A stretch of DNA of 64,000 nucleotides from Brevundimonas vesicularis NBRC 12165 (GCF_001592205.1 NZ_BCWM01000006.1:62001-126000); one strand, 5' to 3'. Numbered from the stretch's first letter, positions 53,469-63,341 are shown. Notes: generated by a model not told the origin, from the sequence alone. Numbers and translations: made by a program.

Positions 53469-54763
53469 CCCTCGCCGCCGTCAATCTATGGGGGCGCCGC
53501 ATCGGCGCCGTCTCGCTGGCCGAGGGCGCCGATGTCGCGACCTTCGCCTATGAACCGGCCTTCGTGCGCTCCCAGATCGAGGTGGCGCCGCTGTTCATGC
53601 CGCTCGGCGACCGCATCTACAGCTTTCCGGGTCTGAACCCCGAGAGTTTCTACGGCCTGCCGGGCCTGCTCGCCGACGCCCTGCCCGACCGCTACGGCCA
53701 CACCCTGATCGACGCCTGGCTGGCGACCCAGGGCCGGACGCCAGACAGCTTCGATGCCGTGGAGCGGCTCTGCTACATGGGCGCACGCGGCATGGGCGCA
53801 CTGGAGTTCACACCGGCGGCGGGGCCCCGCACTCGCAAGTCGGAACGGATCCACGTCGAGAGCCTCGTTCAGTTGGCCTCGGAGGTGCTCAGCAATCGCA
53901 ACACCCTGCAGGTGTCCTTCGCCGACCCGGATAAGGCCGCCGCCCTGCATGAAATCCTGCAGGTCGGCACTTCGGCCGGCGGCGCCCGCGCCAAGGCGGT
54001 GATCGCCTGGAACCCGGAGACGAACGAGGTCCGCTCCGGCCAGGTCGAGGCCGGAGACGGTTTCGGCTACTGGCTCCTCAAGTTTGACGGGGTCAGCAAC
54101 AACAAGGACCGGGGATTGGCCGACCCCCAGGGCTACGGCGCCGTGGAGTTCGCCTATTCGGAAATGGCCAAGGCGGCCGGGATCGCGATGACGGACTGCC
54201 GGCTCCTTCCCGAGGGCGGACGCCGTCACTTCATGACCCGGCGGTTCGACCGCACGGAGGCCGGGGGCAAGCTGCATATGCAGTCGCTCGCGGCCCTTGC
54301 CCACTACGACTACTGCAGCCCCGACAGCTACACCTATGAGCAGGCCTTCCAGGTCATGCGGCGGCTGGGTCTGCCGATGGACCAGATGGAGGAGCTGTTC
54401 CGGCGCATGACGTTCAACGTCGTGGCCCGGAACCAGGACGACCACGTCAAGAACATCGCCTTCCTGATGGATCGCGAAGGCGTCTGGTCGCTCGCCCCCG
54501 CCTATGACGTGACCTGGGCGATGGATCCGACGAACAAGTGGCTCCGGCAGCACCAGATGTCGGTCAATGGCCGCCGTGACGACTTCACCCGCGCCGACCT
54601 CGAGGCCTGCGCGGCCACGGCGTCGATCAACGCGGCCCGCGCCCGCGCCATCATCGACGAGGTGGTGGCCACCGTCGCCGACTGGCCGAGGTTCGCGGCC
54701 GAAGCCGAAGTCGACGAAGCCATGCGCAAGTCCATCGATCCCAGTCTGCGCATGGACATCTAG
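53465..54763 (+). CDS. hipA: HipA-family Ser/Thr kinase toxin
   Basis: 432 residues from ATG 53465. HipA N-terminal domain (FSAL-like FVRSQIEVAPLFMPL, LPGLLADALPDRYGHTLID) and kinase core with FGYWLLKFDG, RRHFMTRRFDR, and the catalytic loop NVVARNQDDHVKNIAFLMD followed by LAPAYDVTW. All motifs needed for kinase activity are present. By family knowledge it phosphorylates an aminoacyl-tRNA synthetase or related target and is restrained by HipB. Confidence 0.92.
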   Translation: MTLAAVNLWGRRIGAVSLAEGADVATFAYEPAFVRSQIEVAPLFMPLGDRIYSFPGLNPESFYGLPGLLADALPDRYGHTLIDAWLATQGRTPDSFDAVERLCYMGARGMGALEFTPAAGPRTRKSERIHVESLVQLASEVLSNRNTLQVSFADPDKAAALHEILQVGTSAGGARAKAVIAWNPETNEVRSGQVEAGDGFGYWLLKFDGVSNNKDRGLADPQGYGAVEFAYSEMAKAAGIAMTDCRLLPEGGRRHFMTRRFDRTEAGGKLHMQSLAALAHYDYCSPDSYTYEQAFQVMRRLGLPMDQMEELFRRMTFNVVARNQDDHVKNIAFLMDREGVWSLAPAYDVTWAMDPTNKWLRQHQMSVNGRRDDFTRADLEACAATASINAARARAIIDEVVATVADWPRFAAEAEVDEAMRKSIDPSLRMDI

Positions 54764-54849
54764 GCTCGCCGAAACCGGCATCGCCAGAGATCACACATGC
54801 GCGGCGCGGCGCCCGCGCGACTTCAGGGGCAGGAAAGGGAGGCGTTGAG

Positions 54850-57800
54850 TTGAGCGACGCGGAAACGTCGGACGAAGCCGCGGAGCAACCGGAAGGCTCC
54901 GGCGGCCACGCCCTAGCCGGCTACGAGTATCAGATGAATGCCTCGGTCTGGATCGCTCTGGATCTGATGGTCGCGCGCCGCCTGACCGGCGAACTCGTGC
55001 TTGAACCCAAGGGCGACGAAGACCTCGAGGCCGAACTGGCCGAGACCGACCCAGGCGTCGTCGCCGGCAAGGCGACGGTCGAGGGTTATCAGATGATCGT
55101 CCAGGCGAAACGCCGCACGGGCGACGCCTGGACCGTGGCCGGCGTCCGCGCCCTGCTCCAGCATGGTGGTCCGACTCGGGTGTCAGCGGCGACACGCCTC
55201 GAACAGCCCAACGCCCGCTATGTGCTCGTCACGAGCGCGGCCCTCAACGGCGGCGCGCGCGACCTTCAGGTTCGCCGGACCGGTGCTTGGCCCAAGGCCG
55301 CGGACATACCCTCCACGATCGCGGACATCCTACCCGAGAACGCAGCCGGCCGCGTCGCCATCGTCGGGGCTATTGACGACGAGAAACTCGAACGAGAGAT
55401 CAAGGATCTGCTGATCGAGCGTTGCCGCGTACCGTTCGACGATTGGCGCGCCTGCCTTCGCGATCTGCGGGACGCCGCCCGGCTGCGCATCCAGGGCGTG
55501 GCGGGCGGCGTCTGGAGCCGCAGCGAGGTCGAGGAGACCATTCGCGCCCATGGCGGTTATCTGGCGGCCAGCCCGACGCTGGACCGGTATGTCCACCCCA
55601 CCAACTGGGGGGCGCTGAAAACCCTGATGAAGACCCATGGCGCGGCCGTGATCGTGGGGCAATCAGGCACCGGCAAGACCGAGGCGACACGCAAGCTCTA
55701 CGAGGAGCTCCGGGCCGAGATCCCCGGCCTCAAGCGCGTGGTGATCACCCAGGGCCCTGAACAGCTGGCCACCGACACCACCACCGGCCCGGTGCTCTAC
55801 GATATCGAGGATCCCTGGGGGCGGGTCGATTTCGACCCGTCGCGCCGGCGCTGGACCAATCAGCTGCCGGGCTTCTTCAGCGAGGCGCGTCATGATCGGC
55901 TTTTCATCGCGACATCCCGCAAGGACGTGATCCAGGATGCCGGCGCGCTGGAGGGACTGGAGGCATGGCGCTTCGATCTGGAGGCGGAGAATTACGGCTG
56001 GCAGGAGCGCATCCAGCTGTACCGATCCCGCATCGATCTGTTGCCGCGCCGGCTGCGTCCGCTCGCGATCCAGAACATCGGTCGGGTGCTGTCCGAGATC
56101 GGATTGCCCCTCGAAATCCAGAAATTCTTCGACGCCCTGCAGATGCTCGACCGCATCGATCCCGACAATCCGCATGGGTTGGTGACCGACGCGATCAGCA
56201 AGGCCCACCAGAACGCGATCGAGGCCACGGTCCAGGAACAGATCGAGCAACGTGGAGAGATTGCGGCCGCGGCGGTCCTGTGGGGCATGCTGAAGGCGGC
56301 GGACAAATTGTCTCTCGCCCTGCTGCCCGACATCGAGGATGGGTTGGCCGCACGGCACCCGCCGCTCGGGAACGGCGTGCAGCCCCTGATCAATTTCTTC
56401 ACTGCCGCACGCAATCTGCGACCCGGCGAAGGTGTCACCGCCTACTATCACCACCGTGTCGAGGCGGGGATCGCGCGCGCGCTCGCCGGAAAGCGTATGC
56501 AGGCCCGCCATGCGTTGCGCGCCCTCGTCGAGTATCTCGTGTCGACCGACAGTCCGGACATCGAGTGGGGCGCAGAAGCGTCTGCACGGATCATCGCCGC
56601 CGCGGCTCGGACGGACCTCAGGTTTGTCGCGCCGGACAATGCGCGGATCCTGATCGACGCCTGGATTGATCGTCGCCTGACCGACGAAACCAGCAAGACG
56701 TTCGCGGACGACCTGCGCCTCGCAGCCAATGCGGGTTCGGACGCAAGCATCGCCTCTGAGGCTGCACGGTTTATCCTCCACCGCCCCGACCCCGATTTCG
56801 GCGGGTTCCATCGCTGGGGTCAGCAGGACCATGACGAGGCCTGGTACGAGCGTATGCGCGGGGATCCGAGAGCGGCGTCGATCCTCGGTCGGTTCGTCCG
56901 CGAGGTGCTGCCGGTCGACCGGGACGATTACCCGACACACTTCGTCGACGCCGTCGAACGCTTCGCGCCGGACCTGACGGCCGACTACCTCACGGCGGCG
57001 AGATTGATGGTCGGGATGGGGCTGACAGAAGCCTCGGGCACCGTCGCAAAGGGCGCGATGCGCGACCTCGGCGGGTTCGAGGAGATCGTCAGCACCGCCG
57101 TCGAAGTGCGTGAGCCGACCCAGGCGGATCGCGAGGCGGCCGAGACCGAGCGGCTCGCGATGGAGAACGGCGTCTATCCGGACGACTACGGGGATTTCGC
57201 CGACCATGACGAAGGCTGGACCGCCGGCGTCTTCCTCTCGGAATACGTCAGCCATGTCCGCGAGACGCTCGGCTGGCGGCGTGTCAGCCAACACCCCCAT
57301 GCGCCGGGTCTGCGCTATTATTGGCTCCTCGACATGTCCCGCGACGTTCGGACGACGGCGCTAGACCCGGACGAGGTGAACGGGGCCGCCGCAGCCGCGC
57401 TCGGCACGGACGAGGAAGGCCTGCTGTGGTTTGTCGTCTCGAACGCCTGGGACGAGCGTTACCACGCGTCACTCGCAGCGCGCGTCCGTGACGGCCATCC
57501 AGAGCGAAATGTCCGCCGCCCCGCCCTGGCCTGCCTGGTCGCCCACGCCCACGATGAACTTCCCCGCATCGTCGCGGAACTCGAACGCCGTGGCCTGGCC
57601 GCGCGCATCGTCGAAATCGCCATCGATCTGGCCGAAGTCAGCGAGCGGCCAAGGCGCAAGGAGAGCGGAACGGACGATGTCGCGCGCGTCAAGGCCATGC
57701 TGCCGGCTTCCGTGGCAGGACTGATCGAGGCTTCGCTCGCCCTCTCGCTGGACGAGACGCCGGCCTTTGCCGATGAGAGCCTGACCCTGCTGCGCTCCGC

Positions 57801-58839
57801 CAGAGGGGGAAGCGCAGCGGTTCACCGGCTGCGCGTCGAGGCGTCCGCGTTCGTCGATCTGGACGTCGCAGACGACATCCAGTGGCTGCTCGCCAGGACG
57901 GATGCGGACGCGGCCGCAGATGCAGGGATCGCGATCGACGCCGCCATCAGGCAGGGAATGGCGGAGGTGGTCGACACAGCCCTCGAACATCCCTTCGCGC
58001 GGGTCAGCACGACAGCCTTCGAGGCCATCGTCGCCGATGCGCCGCCGCCGCTCGAAGCGCGCTTCCTGGCCAGGGCCAACAGCAACTCCAGCATCGTGCT
58101 GAAGTCGCTGGTCGGGCAGTTGGCGAGGGACGCTCATCCGACCCACGCGGAAACGCTGGTCAGGCTCGCTGGCGACACCTGGTCGTCGAGCATTCACTAC
58201 GAGGATGAGGATTCCACCTACCCGATCGCCCGGCAGGCGGTCGCCGCGCTCGCGGCCTACTCGCCGCTCGACAGGACCTGGATCGGCCGTCTCTACGACA
58301 TTGCGATCGAAACCAGGGACCAGACCCTTCGCGCCTCGATCTTCTCTCTCCTGATCGCAACGGGCGCCGAGGAGGAGCAGCGACGTGTCATGGACCTCGC
58401 CATCGCGCCCGGGCGAGGCCTCATTCGCAGGACCGCCGCCTATGCTCTCATGTATGGCTACGACCGGATCGGGCCCAACCTGGCGGCCAGCGTCGACGCC
58501 GACGTCCTGCGACGAACAGGGGCCGCCATCGCCGCGCCTCTCGCATTCCTTCTGGGTCTCGCCGGCGACCCGGCCACCGCCCTGGTGACGGCGCGCGGCG
58601 TCGCGGCCTCCCAACGTCGGAGGATCATGGTGGCGCCCCTGATCTACGGCATGGCGAAGCGGGATCCGGCCACCGCCGAGGCTATGGCCGCGCTGCTTCC
58701 ACCCGGCCATGTCGCCGTGGCCCGCGCCCTGGGTGACGAGACGATCATCCTCGACGACAAGGCCGTCGAGGATCTCGGGGAACCTGTGGTGTGCGGCGAG
58801 GTCATTCGGCTCCTCAACCCTCCCCCCAAGCGCAGGTGA
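54850..58839 (+). CDS. STAND-like NTPase with N-terminal nuclease domain (Avs-like candidate)
   Basis: 1,329 residues from TTG 54850, which has GGGAGG 8 bases upstream. Residues 20-95 look like a Cap4/Mrr-type restriction fold (GYEYQMNASVWIALDLM, LEPKGDEDLEAEL, MIVQAKRR: Glu52, Asp58, Gln85-x-Lys87). Walker A GQSGTGKT is at 270-277, followed by VLYDIEDPWGRV and LFIATSRKD, the pattern of novel STAND NTPases. The last 800 residues are helical repeats, a plausible sensor. This is the layout of antiviral STAND (Avs) proteins: effector, NTPase, sensor. The next two genes are co-translated. The family assignment is by motif only. Confidence 0.78.
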   Translation: MSDAETSDEAAEQPEGSGGHALAGYEYQMNASVWIALDLMVARRLTGELVLEPKGDEDLEAELAETDPGVVAGKATVEGYQMIVQAKRRTGDAWTVAGVRALLQHGGPTRVSAATRLEQPNARYVLVTSAALNGGARDLQVRRTGAWPKAADIPSTIADILPENAAGRVAIVGAIDDEKLEREIKDLLIERCRVPFDDWRACLRDLRDAARLRIQGVAGGVWSRSEVEETIRAHGGYLAASPTLDRYVHPTNWGALKTLMKTHGAAVIVGQSGTGKTEATRKLYEELRAEIPGLKRVVITQGPEQLATDTTTGPVLYDIEDPWGRVDFDPSRRRWTNQLPGFFSEARHDRLFIATSRKDVIQDAGALEGLEAWRFDLEAENYGWQERIQLYRSRIDLLPRRLRPLAIQNIGRVLSEIGLPLEIQKFFDALQMLDRIDPDNPHGLVTDAISKAHQNAIEATVQEQIEQRGEIAAAAVLWGMLKAADKLSLALLPDIEDGLAARHPPLGNGVQPLINFFTAARNLRPGEGVTAYYHHRVEAGIARALAGKRMQARHALRALVEYLVSTDSPDIEWGAEASARIIAAAARTDLRFVAPDNARILIDAWIDRRLTDETSKTFADDLRLAANAGSDASIASEAARFILHRPDPDFGGFHRWGQQDHDEAWYERMRGDPRAASILGRFVREVLPVDRDDYPTHFVDAVERFAPDLTADYLTAARLMVGMGLTEASGTVAKGAMRDLGGFEEIVSTAVEVREPTQADREAAETERLAMENGVYPDDYGDFADHDEGWTAGVFLSEYVSHVRETLGWRRVSQHPHAPGLRYYWLLDMSRDVRTTALDPDEVNGAAAAALGTDEEGLLWFVVSNAWDERYHASLAARVRDGHPERNVRRPALACLVAHAHDELPRIVAELERRGLAARIVEIAIDLAEVSERPRRKESGTDDVARVKAMLPASVAGLIEASLALSLDETPAFADESLTLLRSARGGSAAVHRLRVEASAFVDLDVADDIQWLLARTDADAAADAGIAIDAAIRQGMAEVVDTALEHPFARVSTTAFEAIVADAPPPLEARFLARANSNSSIVLKSLVGQLARDAHPTHAETLVRLAGDTWSSSIHYEDEDSTYPIARQAVAALAAYSPLDRTWIGRLYDIAIETRDQTLRASIFSLLIATGAEEEQRRVMDLAIAPGRGLIRRTAAYALMYGYDRIGPNLAASVDADVLRRTGAAIAAPLAFLLGLAGDPATALVTARGVAASQRRRIMVAPLIYGMAKRDPATAEAMAALLPPGHVAVARALGDETIILDDKAVEDLGEPVVCGEVIRLLNPPPKRR

Positions 58840-58847
58840 CGACGCCC

Positions 58848-59918
58848 ATGGAGAAGCCGCCTTTCGACCTGATGCAATTGTACGGGAAGTTCAGCGCCAA
58901 CCGGGATGCCTCACTGAACGACCCCGAGACCAGGGCGGCCTTCGATTTGCATGTGGGCCAGCAGCTCGACGTGGGCCTCGGCATGCCGGCCCTGCTTCAG
59001 GGCCAGCGCGTCGAAGCGATGTTCGAAGCCCTGATGATCGCCCTCGGGGGATGCCGGATGATCAAGGCCGAGGACGGCGGCAAGGTCTGGCCGGAGGCCG
59101 ACTTCCGGGTGCCGGATTTTCGGCTGGTGCTGAAGAACGGCGCGCAGTGGCTGGTCGAGGTCAAGAACGTCTACTGCGAGGATCCCGGCGAACAGCGCAA
59201 GAAGATCATGACCGCCGCCTACCGCCGCCCGATGGAGGCCTATGCCAACGCCACCGGCGCCGAGCTGAAGTTGGCGGTCTTCTGGGCGCGGTGGTCGATC
59301 TGGACGCTGGTCACCCCGTCCAGGCTCGTCGCCGAAGACGAGGATCTCGAGCTGGACATGGTCACGGCTATGACCGTCAACGAACTCTCGGAGCTCGGCG
59401 ATGAGGGGATCAGCACCTGCGGACCACTGGTGATGCGGTTGACCGCCAATCCCGACCAACCACACTTCATCGACGAGAAGGGCATCGCGCAGTTCATCGT
59501 CGGCAAGGCTCAGGTCTTCAGCCAGGATCGGGAGCTTCTGGATCCGGTCGATCAACAGATCGCCTGGATCCTGATGAACTTCGGGCAGTGGTCGGTCGAA
59601 GGCCCTCTCGCGGTGATGGACGGAGAGCGGCTGCTGGGTGTGGAGTTTGTCCATGAGCCGGAGGAAGCGGCCGAACAAGGGTTCGACCATGTCGGCACTC
59701 TCAGTCGGATGTTCGCCCGTTACTATGCCAATCATACGCTGGAAGAGCGCGCCGTCGTCCGGCTCGCTGCGCCGCCTAACCCGGAGCTTTTCGCCCCCTT
59801 CAGGGAGGTCCAGAACAGCGAGGCCCTTCCGCTCTGGCGCATTCGCATCGCTCCCAACTATGACGGTCTCGCCGGACGGTCGGCCACCAGCCATCAAGGC
59901 GACGAGGAGAAGAGATGA
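58848..59918 (+). CDS. PD-(D/E)XK nuclease-like protein
   Basis: 356 residues from ATG 58848; GTG 58836, overlapping the NTPase stop, is an alternative and would add 4 residues. The nuclease core reads EADFRVPDFRLVL then QWLVEVKNVY (Pro89-Asp90, Glu104-x-Lys106). The downstream two thirds are alpha/beta without a known domain. Its overlap with the Lit-like gene (ATGA) and closeness to the NTPase make it the middle component of one operon. Confidence 0.78.
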   Translation: MEKPPFDLMQLYGKFSANRDASLNDPETRAAFDLHVGQQLDVGLGMPALLQGQRVEAMFEALMIALGGCRMIKAEDGGKVWPEADFRVPDFRLVLKNGAQWLVEVKNVYCEDPGEQRKKIMTAAYRRPMEAYANATGAELKLAVFWARWSIWTLVTPSRLVAEDEDLELDMVTAMTVNELSELGDEGISTCGPLVMRLTANPDQPHFIDEKGIAQFIVGKAQVFSQDRELLDPVDQQIAWILMNFGQWSVEGPLAVMDGERLLGVEFVHEPEEAAEQGFDHVGTLSRMFARYYANHTLEERAVVRLAAPPNPELFAPFREVQNSEALPLWRIRIAPNYDGLAGRSATSHQGDEEKR

Positions 59919-60859
59919 CGACGCGCTCAACCGATGGGACCATCGTTCTCAATCTCCTGCGGGGCGCCGTCCCCGAGCGTGCTGACGAGATCTCCAGGCT
60001 GTGGCGTGCACATGGCCATGAGGTCGACGTGGTCCCGAACTCGGTGGGTTCGACGATGGAGGCGACGAGCAAGCGTATTCGGTTCGACACCAAGACCATC
60101 GACTTCTTCTGGCTGATCGGGTTCAGCGCCTGGCGCGCGATCGAGGTCTATGCGCCGGCCCTGACCGTCGCGACCCTGACCGGCGCGACAGTCGACGCTG
60201 CGCTTGGGATTGATGACGAACGCGGACGCTTCGAGCAGGATTTCAAGTCGCGGATCGCAAGCGCCAGGGCGCTTCTGGACTCCGCTGAAACCTCCGAGAT
60301 CGAATGGCCTGACGACCTGCCCCAGCCGACGGCCGATCGCGAAAGCCTCCCTACCAGCCAGGACCAGGCCGTGTTCGACCTGGTCGCCCTGGCGTTGGCC
60401 TTTGCCCTTCTTCACGAGTTCAAGCACGTTCAGGCGCGCGCGACCGAACACGCGCACCAAACGCCCGAGGGAGAACGTCAGCCCGCCTCCGAGGAAGAGA
60501 TGGCATGTGATATCTGGGCGCGTGACTACATGACGTCGGGGCTTGCCATATACGCTAGGGAGAACGGCTGGAGCCACGCGCAGGTTCTTCAGAAGCGGGC
60601 GGCGGGCATCGCGTTTGCCGCGGTGGCGATCCACGCGATGACACCGAGACATGCCCACTGGGGCGGTGGCGACTATCCGCCCATCGGATCTCGACTGGAG
60701 GCGATGATCGGTGGCTACAATCTGCCTGACGAGTCACCGTTTTGGGTGATCACGGCCTGCCTGCTGGTCTCGCTCATGCGCCAGGATGGGCGGAGGCTGG
60801 GCTATACCGGAACCTCGTACCGTGAACTTGCGACCGGAATTCTCGAGGATTTGCGCTAA
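59915..60859 (+). CDS. Lit-like HExxH peptidase (phage exclusion type)
   Basis: 314 residues. The zinc motif LLHEFKHVQARATEH (His167, Glu168, His171) and a downstream EEEMACDIWARDYM, with a likely third ligand Glu, match the Lit/U49 peptidase pattern. Two long helices precede the active site. E. coli Lit cleaves EF-Tu during T4 infection; whether this homologue does so is unknown. Overlap with the nuclease gene shows it is the third member of the STAND operon. Confidence 0.72.
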   Translation: MTTRSTDGTIVLNLLRGAVPERADEISRLWRAHGHEVDVVPNSVGSTMEATSKRIRFDTKTIDFFWLIGFSAWRAIEVYAPALTVATLTGATVDAALGIDDERGRFEQDFKSRIASARALLDSAETSEIEWPDDLPQPTADRESLPTSQDQAVFDLVALALAFALLHEFKHVQARATEHAHQTPEGERQPASEEEMACDIWARDYMTSGLAIYARENGWSHAQVLQKRAAGIAFAAVAIHAMTPRHAHWGGGDYPPIGSRLEAMIGGYNLPDESPFWVITACLLVSLMRQDGRRLGYTGTSYRELATGILEDLR

Positions 60860-60901
60860 CGGGGGACAGACTGGGGAGGGCCGACGGGCGCGACCGGCCC
60901 T

Positions 60902-61759
60902 TCAATGTTTGGAGGCGTCTTCCTCCAGCATCGCGACAATGAAGTCCGGAGGCGGCTCCAGCGGTTCATCGCTCCAGCCGTGGACCTCCACCTGGGCCTG
61001 CACAAGGCCGCTGACGCCGACCATCACCTCGTCGAAGACCTCGAGGCATCGCACGATCAGGGCGTCGGTCATGTAAAAGGCCCAGGGCTCTCCGCCGGTC
61101 GTCGCTGCGCTGAACCAGCTCTCCCAGCGTTTGTTGCCGATCTGCCGCTGGAACTTCGCCCTTTTCTCGACAGGCCATTCCAGGCCGTTGTGGAACATGT
61201 TGTTGCGATAAAGCATGAGCGCTTCGAACACGGCGTGGAAATCGCTCGGGAGCCGTTTGACCAGGCCGCTCATCGTGGCGAGCTGACGCACGCCGCCGAG
61301 CAGGTCCGACTTTGGACCGCCGTCCTCGGTAAAGCAGATCTGCGCGTTCCACAGGTCGGCATGACCGGCGCCCGCGCGGGCGAGACGGTCCGCTTGGCCT
61401 ACCGGCCAGGGTCGCTCGCCGATCCGGGCGAAGATCCGAACGAGCATGGATTCAAACAGAGGCGCCAGCATGCCGGCGGCCGCCATCGCGTGCGCCGCGT
61501 GCTGGTAGACAGAGAAGTGCATGTGGTCGACCGACAGGTCCACCAGATGTTCCGCGTGGTCGCCCATAGCGCCTCGGGCCCGCGCCTCGAGGTCCTCTAT
61601 CTGTTGGGACAGTTCGCCGTCGGCCTTGTCCAGACGCGCCAGGAGCTCTTCGATTGCTCGCACCTGCGTGCGATAGTCGAGATCCGCCCCCAACAGGTAG
61701 TCCGCGTCGTCCCAGCCATCGAACCTGTACCTCGGCCTCTTGCCCGGCTGATCCGTCAT
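60902..61759 (-). CDS. HEPN-like protein next to the integrase
   Basis: 285 residues, ATG 61759 after GGGAGGCGG. Mostly helical. YRNNMFHNGLEW near residues 184-195 contains the R-x4-H motif (Arg185, His190) typical of HEPN ribonucleases. No other domain recognised. It converges with the Lit-like gene 42 bases away and is 63 bases downstream of the integrase stop on the same strand. Confidence 0.65.
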   Translation of the reverse strand: MTDQPGKRPRYRFDGWDDADYLLGADLDYRTQVRAIEELLARLDKADGELSQQIEDLEARARGAMGDHAEHLVDLSVDHMHFSVYQHAAHAMAAAGMLAPLFESMLVRIFARIGERPWPVGQADRLARAGAGHADLWNAQICFTEDGGPKSDLLGGVRQLATMSGLVKRLPSDFHAVFEALMLYRNNMFHNGLEWPVEKRAKFQRQIGNKRWESWFSAATTGGEPWAFYMTDALIVRCLEVFDEVMVGVSGLVQAQVEVHGWSDEPLEPPPDFIVAMLEEDASKH

Positions 61760-61822
61760 CGCCGCCTCCCTCGGGCCCCTTGGTGTCCACGGCCGTAGTG
61801 CAGCAGGTCGAGTGCCTCCTGC

Positions 61823-63289
61823 CTAGACCGCGCGTGTCGCGCGCCGGCTCGGCGCATCGATCAGGGTCCCGGGCAGGGCGTGGACAGCAACGCGCGCCGC
61901 CTGCACCTCGAGTTTGCGCAACGCCGCGCGGGATCCCCCGCTCAGCCTGGCCTGATCCGGATGCTCGGCCATCAGGTCATCGAGCAAGGTCCGGCTGGTG
62001 CTGTTGAGCCAACGGCTGAGCTCCGCGCTGGATCGCTTTCCACGCCCCACGCAAGAGCCGATCAGGAACCGCGAGAGCTTCTCCTGCTGGGCTCTCAGGT
62101 GATCCCGCATCAACTTGGAGCGGGTGATGTAGCCGGCGTTCACGCCCGGCAGGGAGTGATTCATCAGCAAGTGCATATCGACCTCGGACACCTCGGCCGC
62201 CTGGCCGAGCGTTCGATAGGTCTGGCGCAGGTCGTTCCCCCAATGGCTGAGAACCGCGCGGTCCTCCTTGTGTTCGACCAGATGGCCGCACGGCGCGTCA
62301 CTGGGGAACAGCCACTCGCGCCCGCTCTGCGGATAGATGATCGGGGCGATGCGGCGCAGGCGGAAGATGCACTCCATCATCGCGCGCGACAGCGGGATGT
62401 CGAAGGCCTTCATTTCTCCGCCCTTGGGCTTGCTCATGCGCATGACCCGGTTTCGGAGGTCCAGATCGGTCACCCTGACGTTCTTGAGCACTTCCGGGCG
62501 AGAGCCGGACAGGAGCGTCATCAGGTGGAATTCGCGACGGACAGGGTTGGCGATCAGGGCCAGTTGCTCGAACCAGGCCGGCAGATCTGTGACCCCCATG
62601 GCCGTGTCCTTGCGATGCTCCGGATTCCAGTCGACGCCGCTGACCGGGTTCTCGCGCGGCAAGGCTTTGCAGGTCTTCTTGGCGTGATTGTAGACCGAGC
62701 GGAAACTGCGCATGGCGCCGTTGGCGATCGCCGGTCCGTTCGCCGAGGTGATCGTGTCATGCCGGTTTGCGAGAAGCATGGGGTCGTCGCCAAGCTCGGA
62801 CAGCGGGCGGTCGAGCCAGTCGACGAACAGCCGCTCCATGTGATCGGTGTAGCTCCGCACCGTTCCGGGGGCGCGCTTCTTGCGTTCGAGGTGGGACGCC
62901 TTGAAACGCAACCATGCCTCACGAAGCGTGGGTACGCCGTCGGCTGACGCGATCATTATGCCGGAACCGTCTCCAGCACCCCCTGCCCGCAGCTTCGGCG
63001 CCCTGGGTGGTCGCGGGTCGTCGCCCTTCTCGATCCGACCGATCAGGATCTTGGCGTTGGCGCGGGCGTCCCGCGCGGACGTTTCGCCGACCTCGCCGAC
63101 CTTCATTCGGATAGAGGTCCTGGATTTGCCGGTCCTCAGATCGGCCTGAATCATGAAACTCTTCGTCCGGCTTCCGATCAGGACGAAGAAGCCGGCGAGC
63201 TCTGTGTCGCGGACGCGATACTGGCCGGATTTGGCGTAGGCGAGGCCCGCGATCGCGCGGTCGGTGAGGGTGAGACGAGGGTCGGCCAT
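61823..63289 (-). CDS. int: Tyrosine integrase of the ICE
   Basis: 488 residues. N-terminal arm-binding domain of the P4/DUF4102 type (MADPRLTLTDRAIAGLAYAK), SAM-like core-binding domain, then the catalytic domain: Arg264 (SGSRPEVLKNV), box II GNDLRQTYRT with Arg355, His378 (LLMNHSLPGV) and nucleophile Tyr387 (NAGYI). The usual His of HxLR is Asn352. The 95-residue C-terminal extension is basic. It lies 200 bases from the tRNA-derived att site and reads away from it. Confidence 0.92.
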   Translation of the reverse strand: MADPRLTLTDRAIAGLAYAKSGQYRVRDTELAGFFVLIGSRTKSFMIQADLRTGKSRTSIRMKVGEVGETSARDARANAKILIGRIEKGDDPRPPRAPKLRAGGAGDGSGIMIASADGVPTLREAWLRFKASHLERKKRAPGTVRSYTDHMERLFVDWLDRPLSELGDDPMLLANRHDTITSANGPAIANGAMRSFRSVYNHAKKTCKALPRENPVSGVDWNPEHRKDTAMGVTDLPAWFEQLALIANPVRREFHLMTLLSGSRPEVLKNVRVTDLDLRNRVMRMSKPKGGEMKAFDIPLSRAMMECIFRLRRIAPIIYPQSGREWLFPSDAPCGHLVEHKEDRAVLSHWGNDLRQTYRTLGQAAEVSEVDMHLLMNHSLPGVNAGYITRSKLMRDHLRAQQEKLSRFLIGSCVGRGKRSSAELSRWLNSTSRTLLDDLMAEHPDQARLSGGSRAALRKLEVQAARVAVHALPGTLIDAPSRRATRAV

Positions 63290-63306
63290 GTGCTGACTTT
63301 TTGGCG

Positions 63307-63341
63307 TTTAGAACGGTGATTTAGAACGGCGTTTAGAACGG
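63307..63341. repeat. Three TTTAGAACGG direct repeats upstream of int
   Basis: Copies at 63307-63316, 63320-63329 and 63332-63341, spaced 13 and 12 bases, just upstream of the integrase start and 150 bases from the att core. They may be integrase arm-type sites, excisionase sites or an int operator. Confidence 0.7.

Noticed and set aside
55663..57300. 545-codon open frame on the minus strand inside the STAND gene
   Set aside because: Shadow of the coding frame on the other strand; no motifs and no ribosome site.
63313..63338. GAAC repeats near int as a LexA box
   Set aside because: Spacings are N9 and N8 rather than N7; they belong to the TTTAGAACGG repeats.
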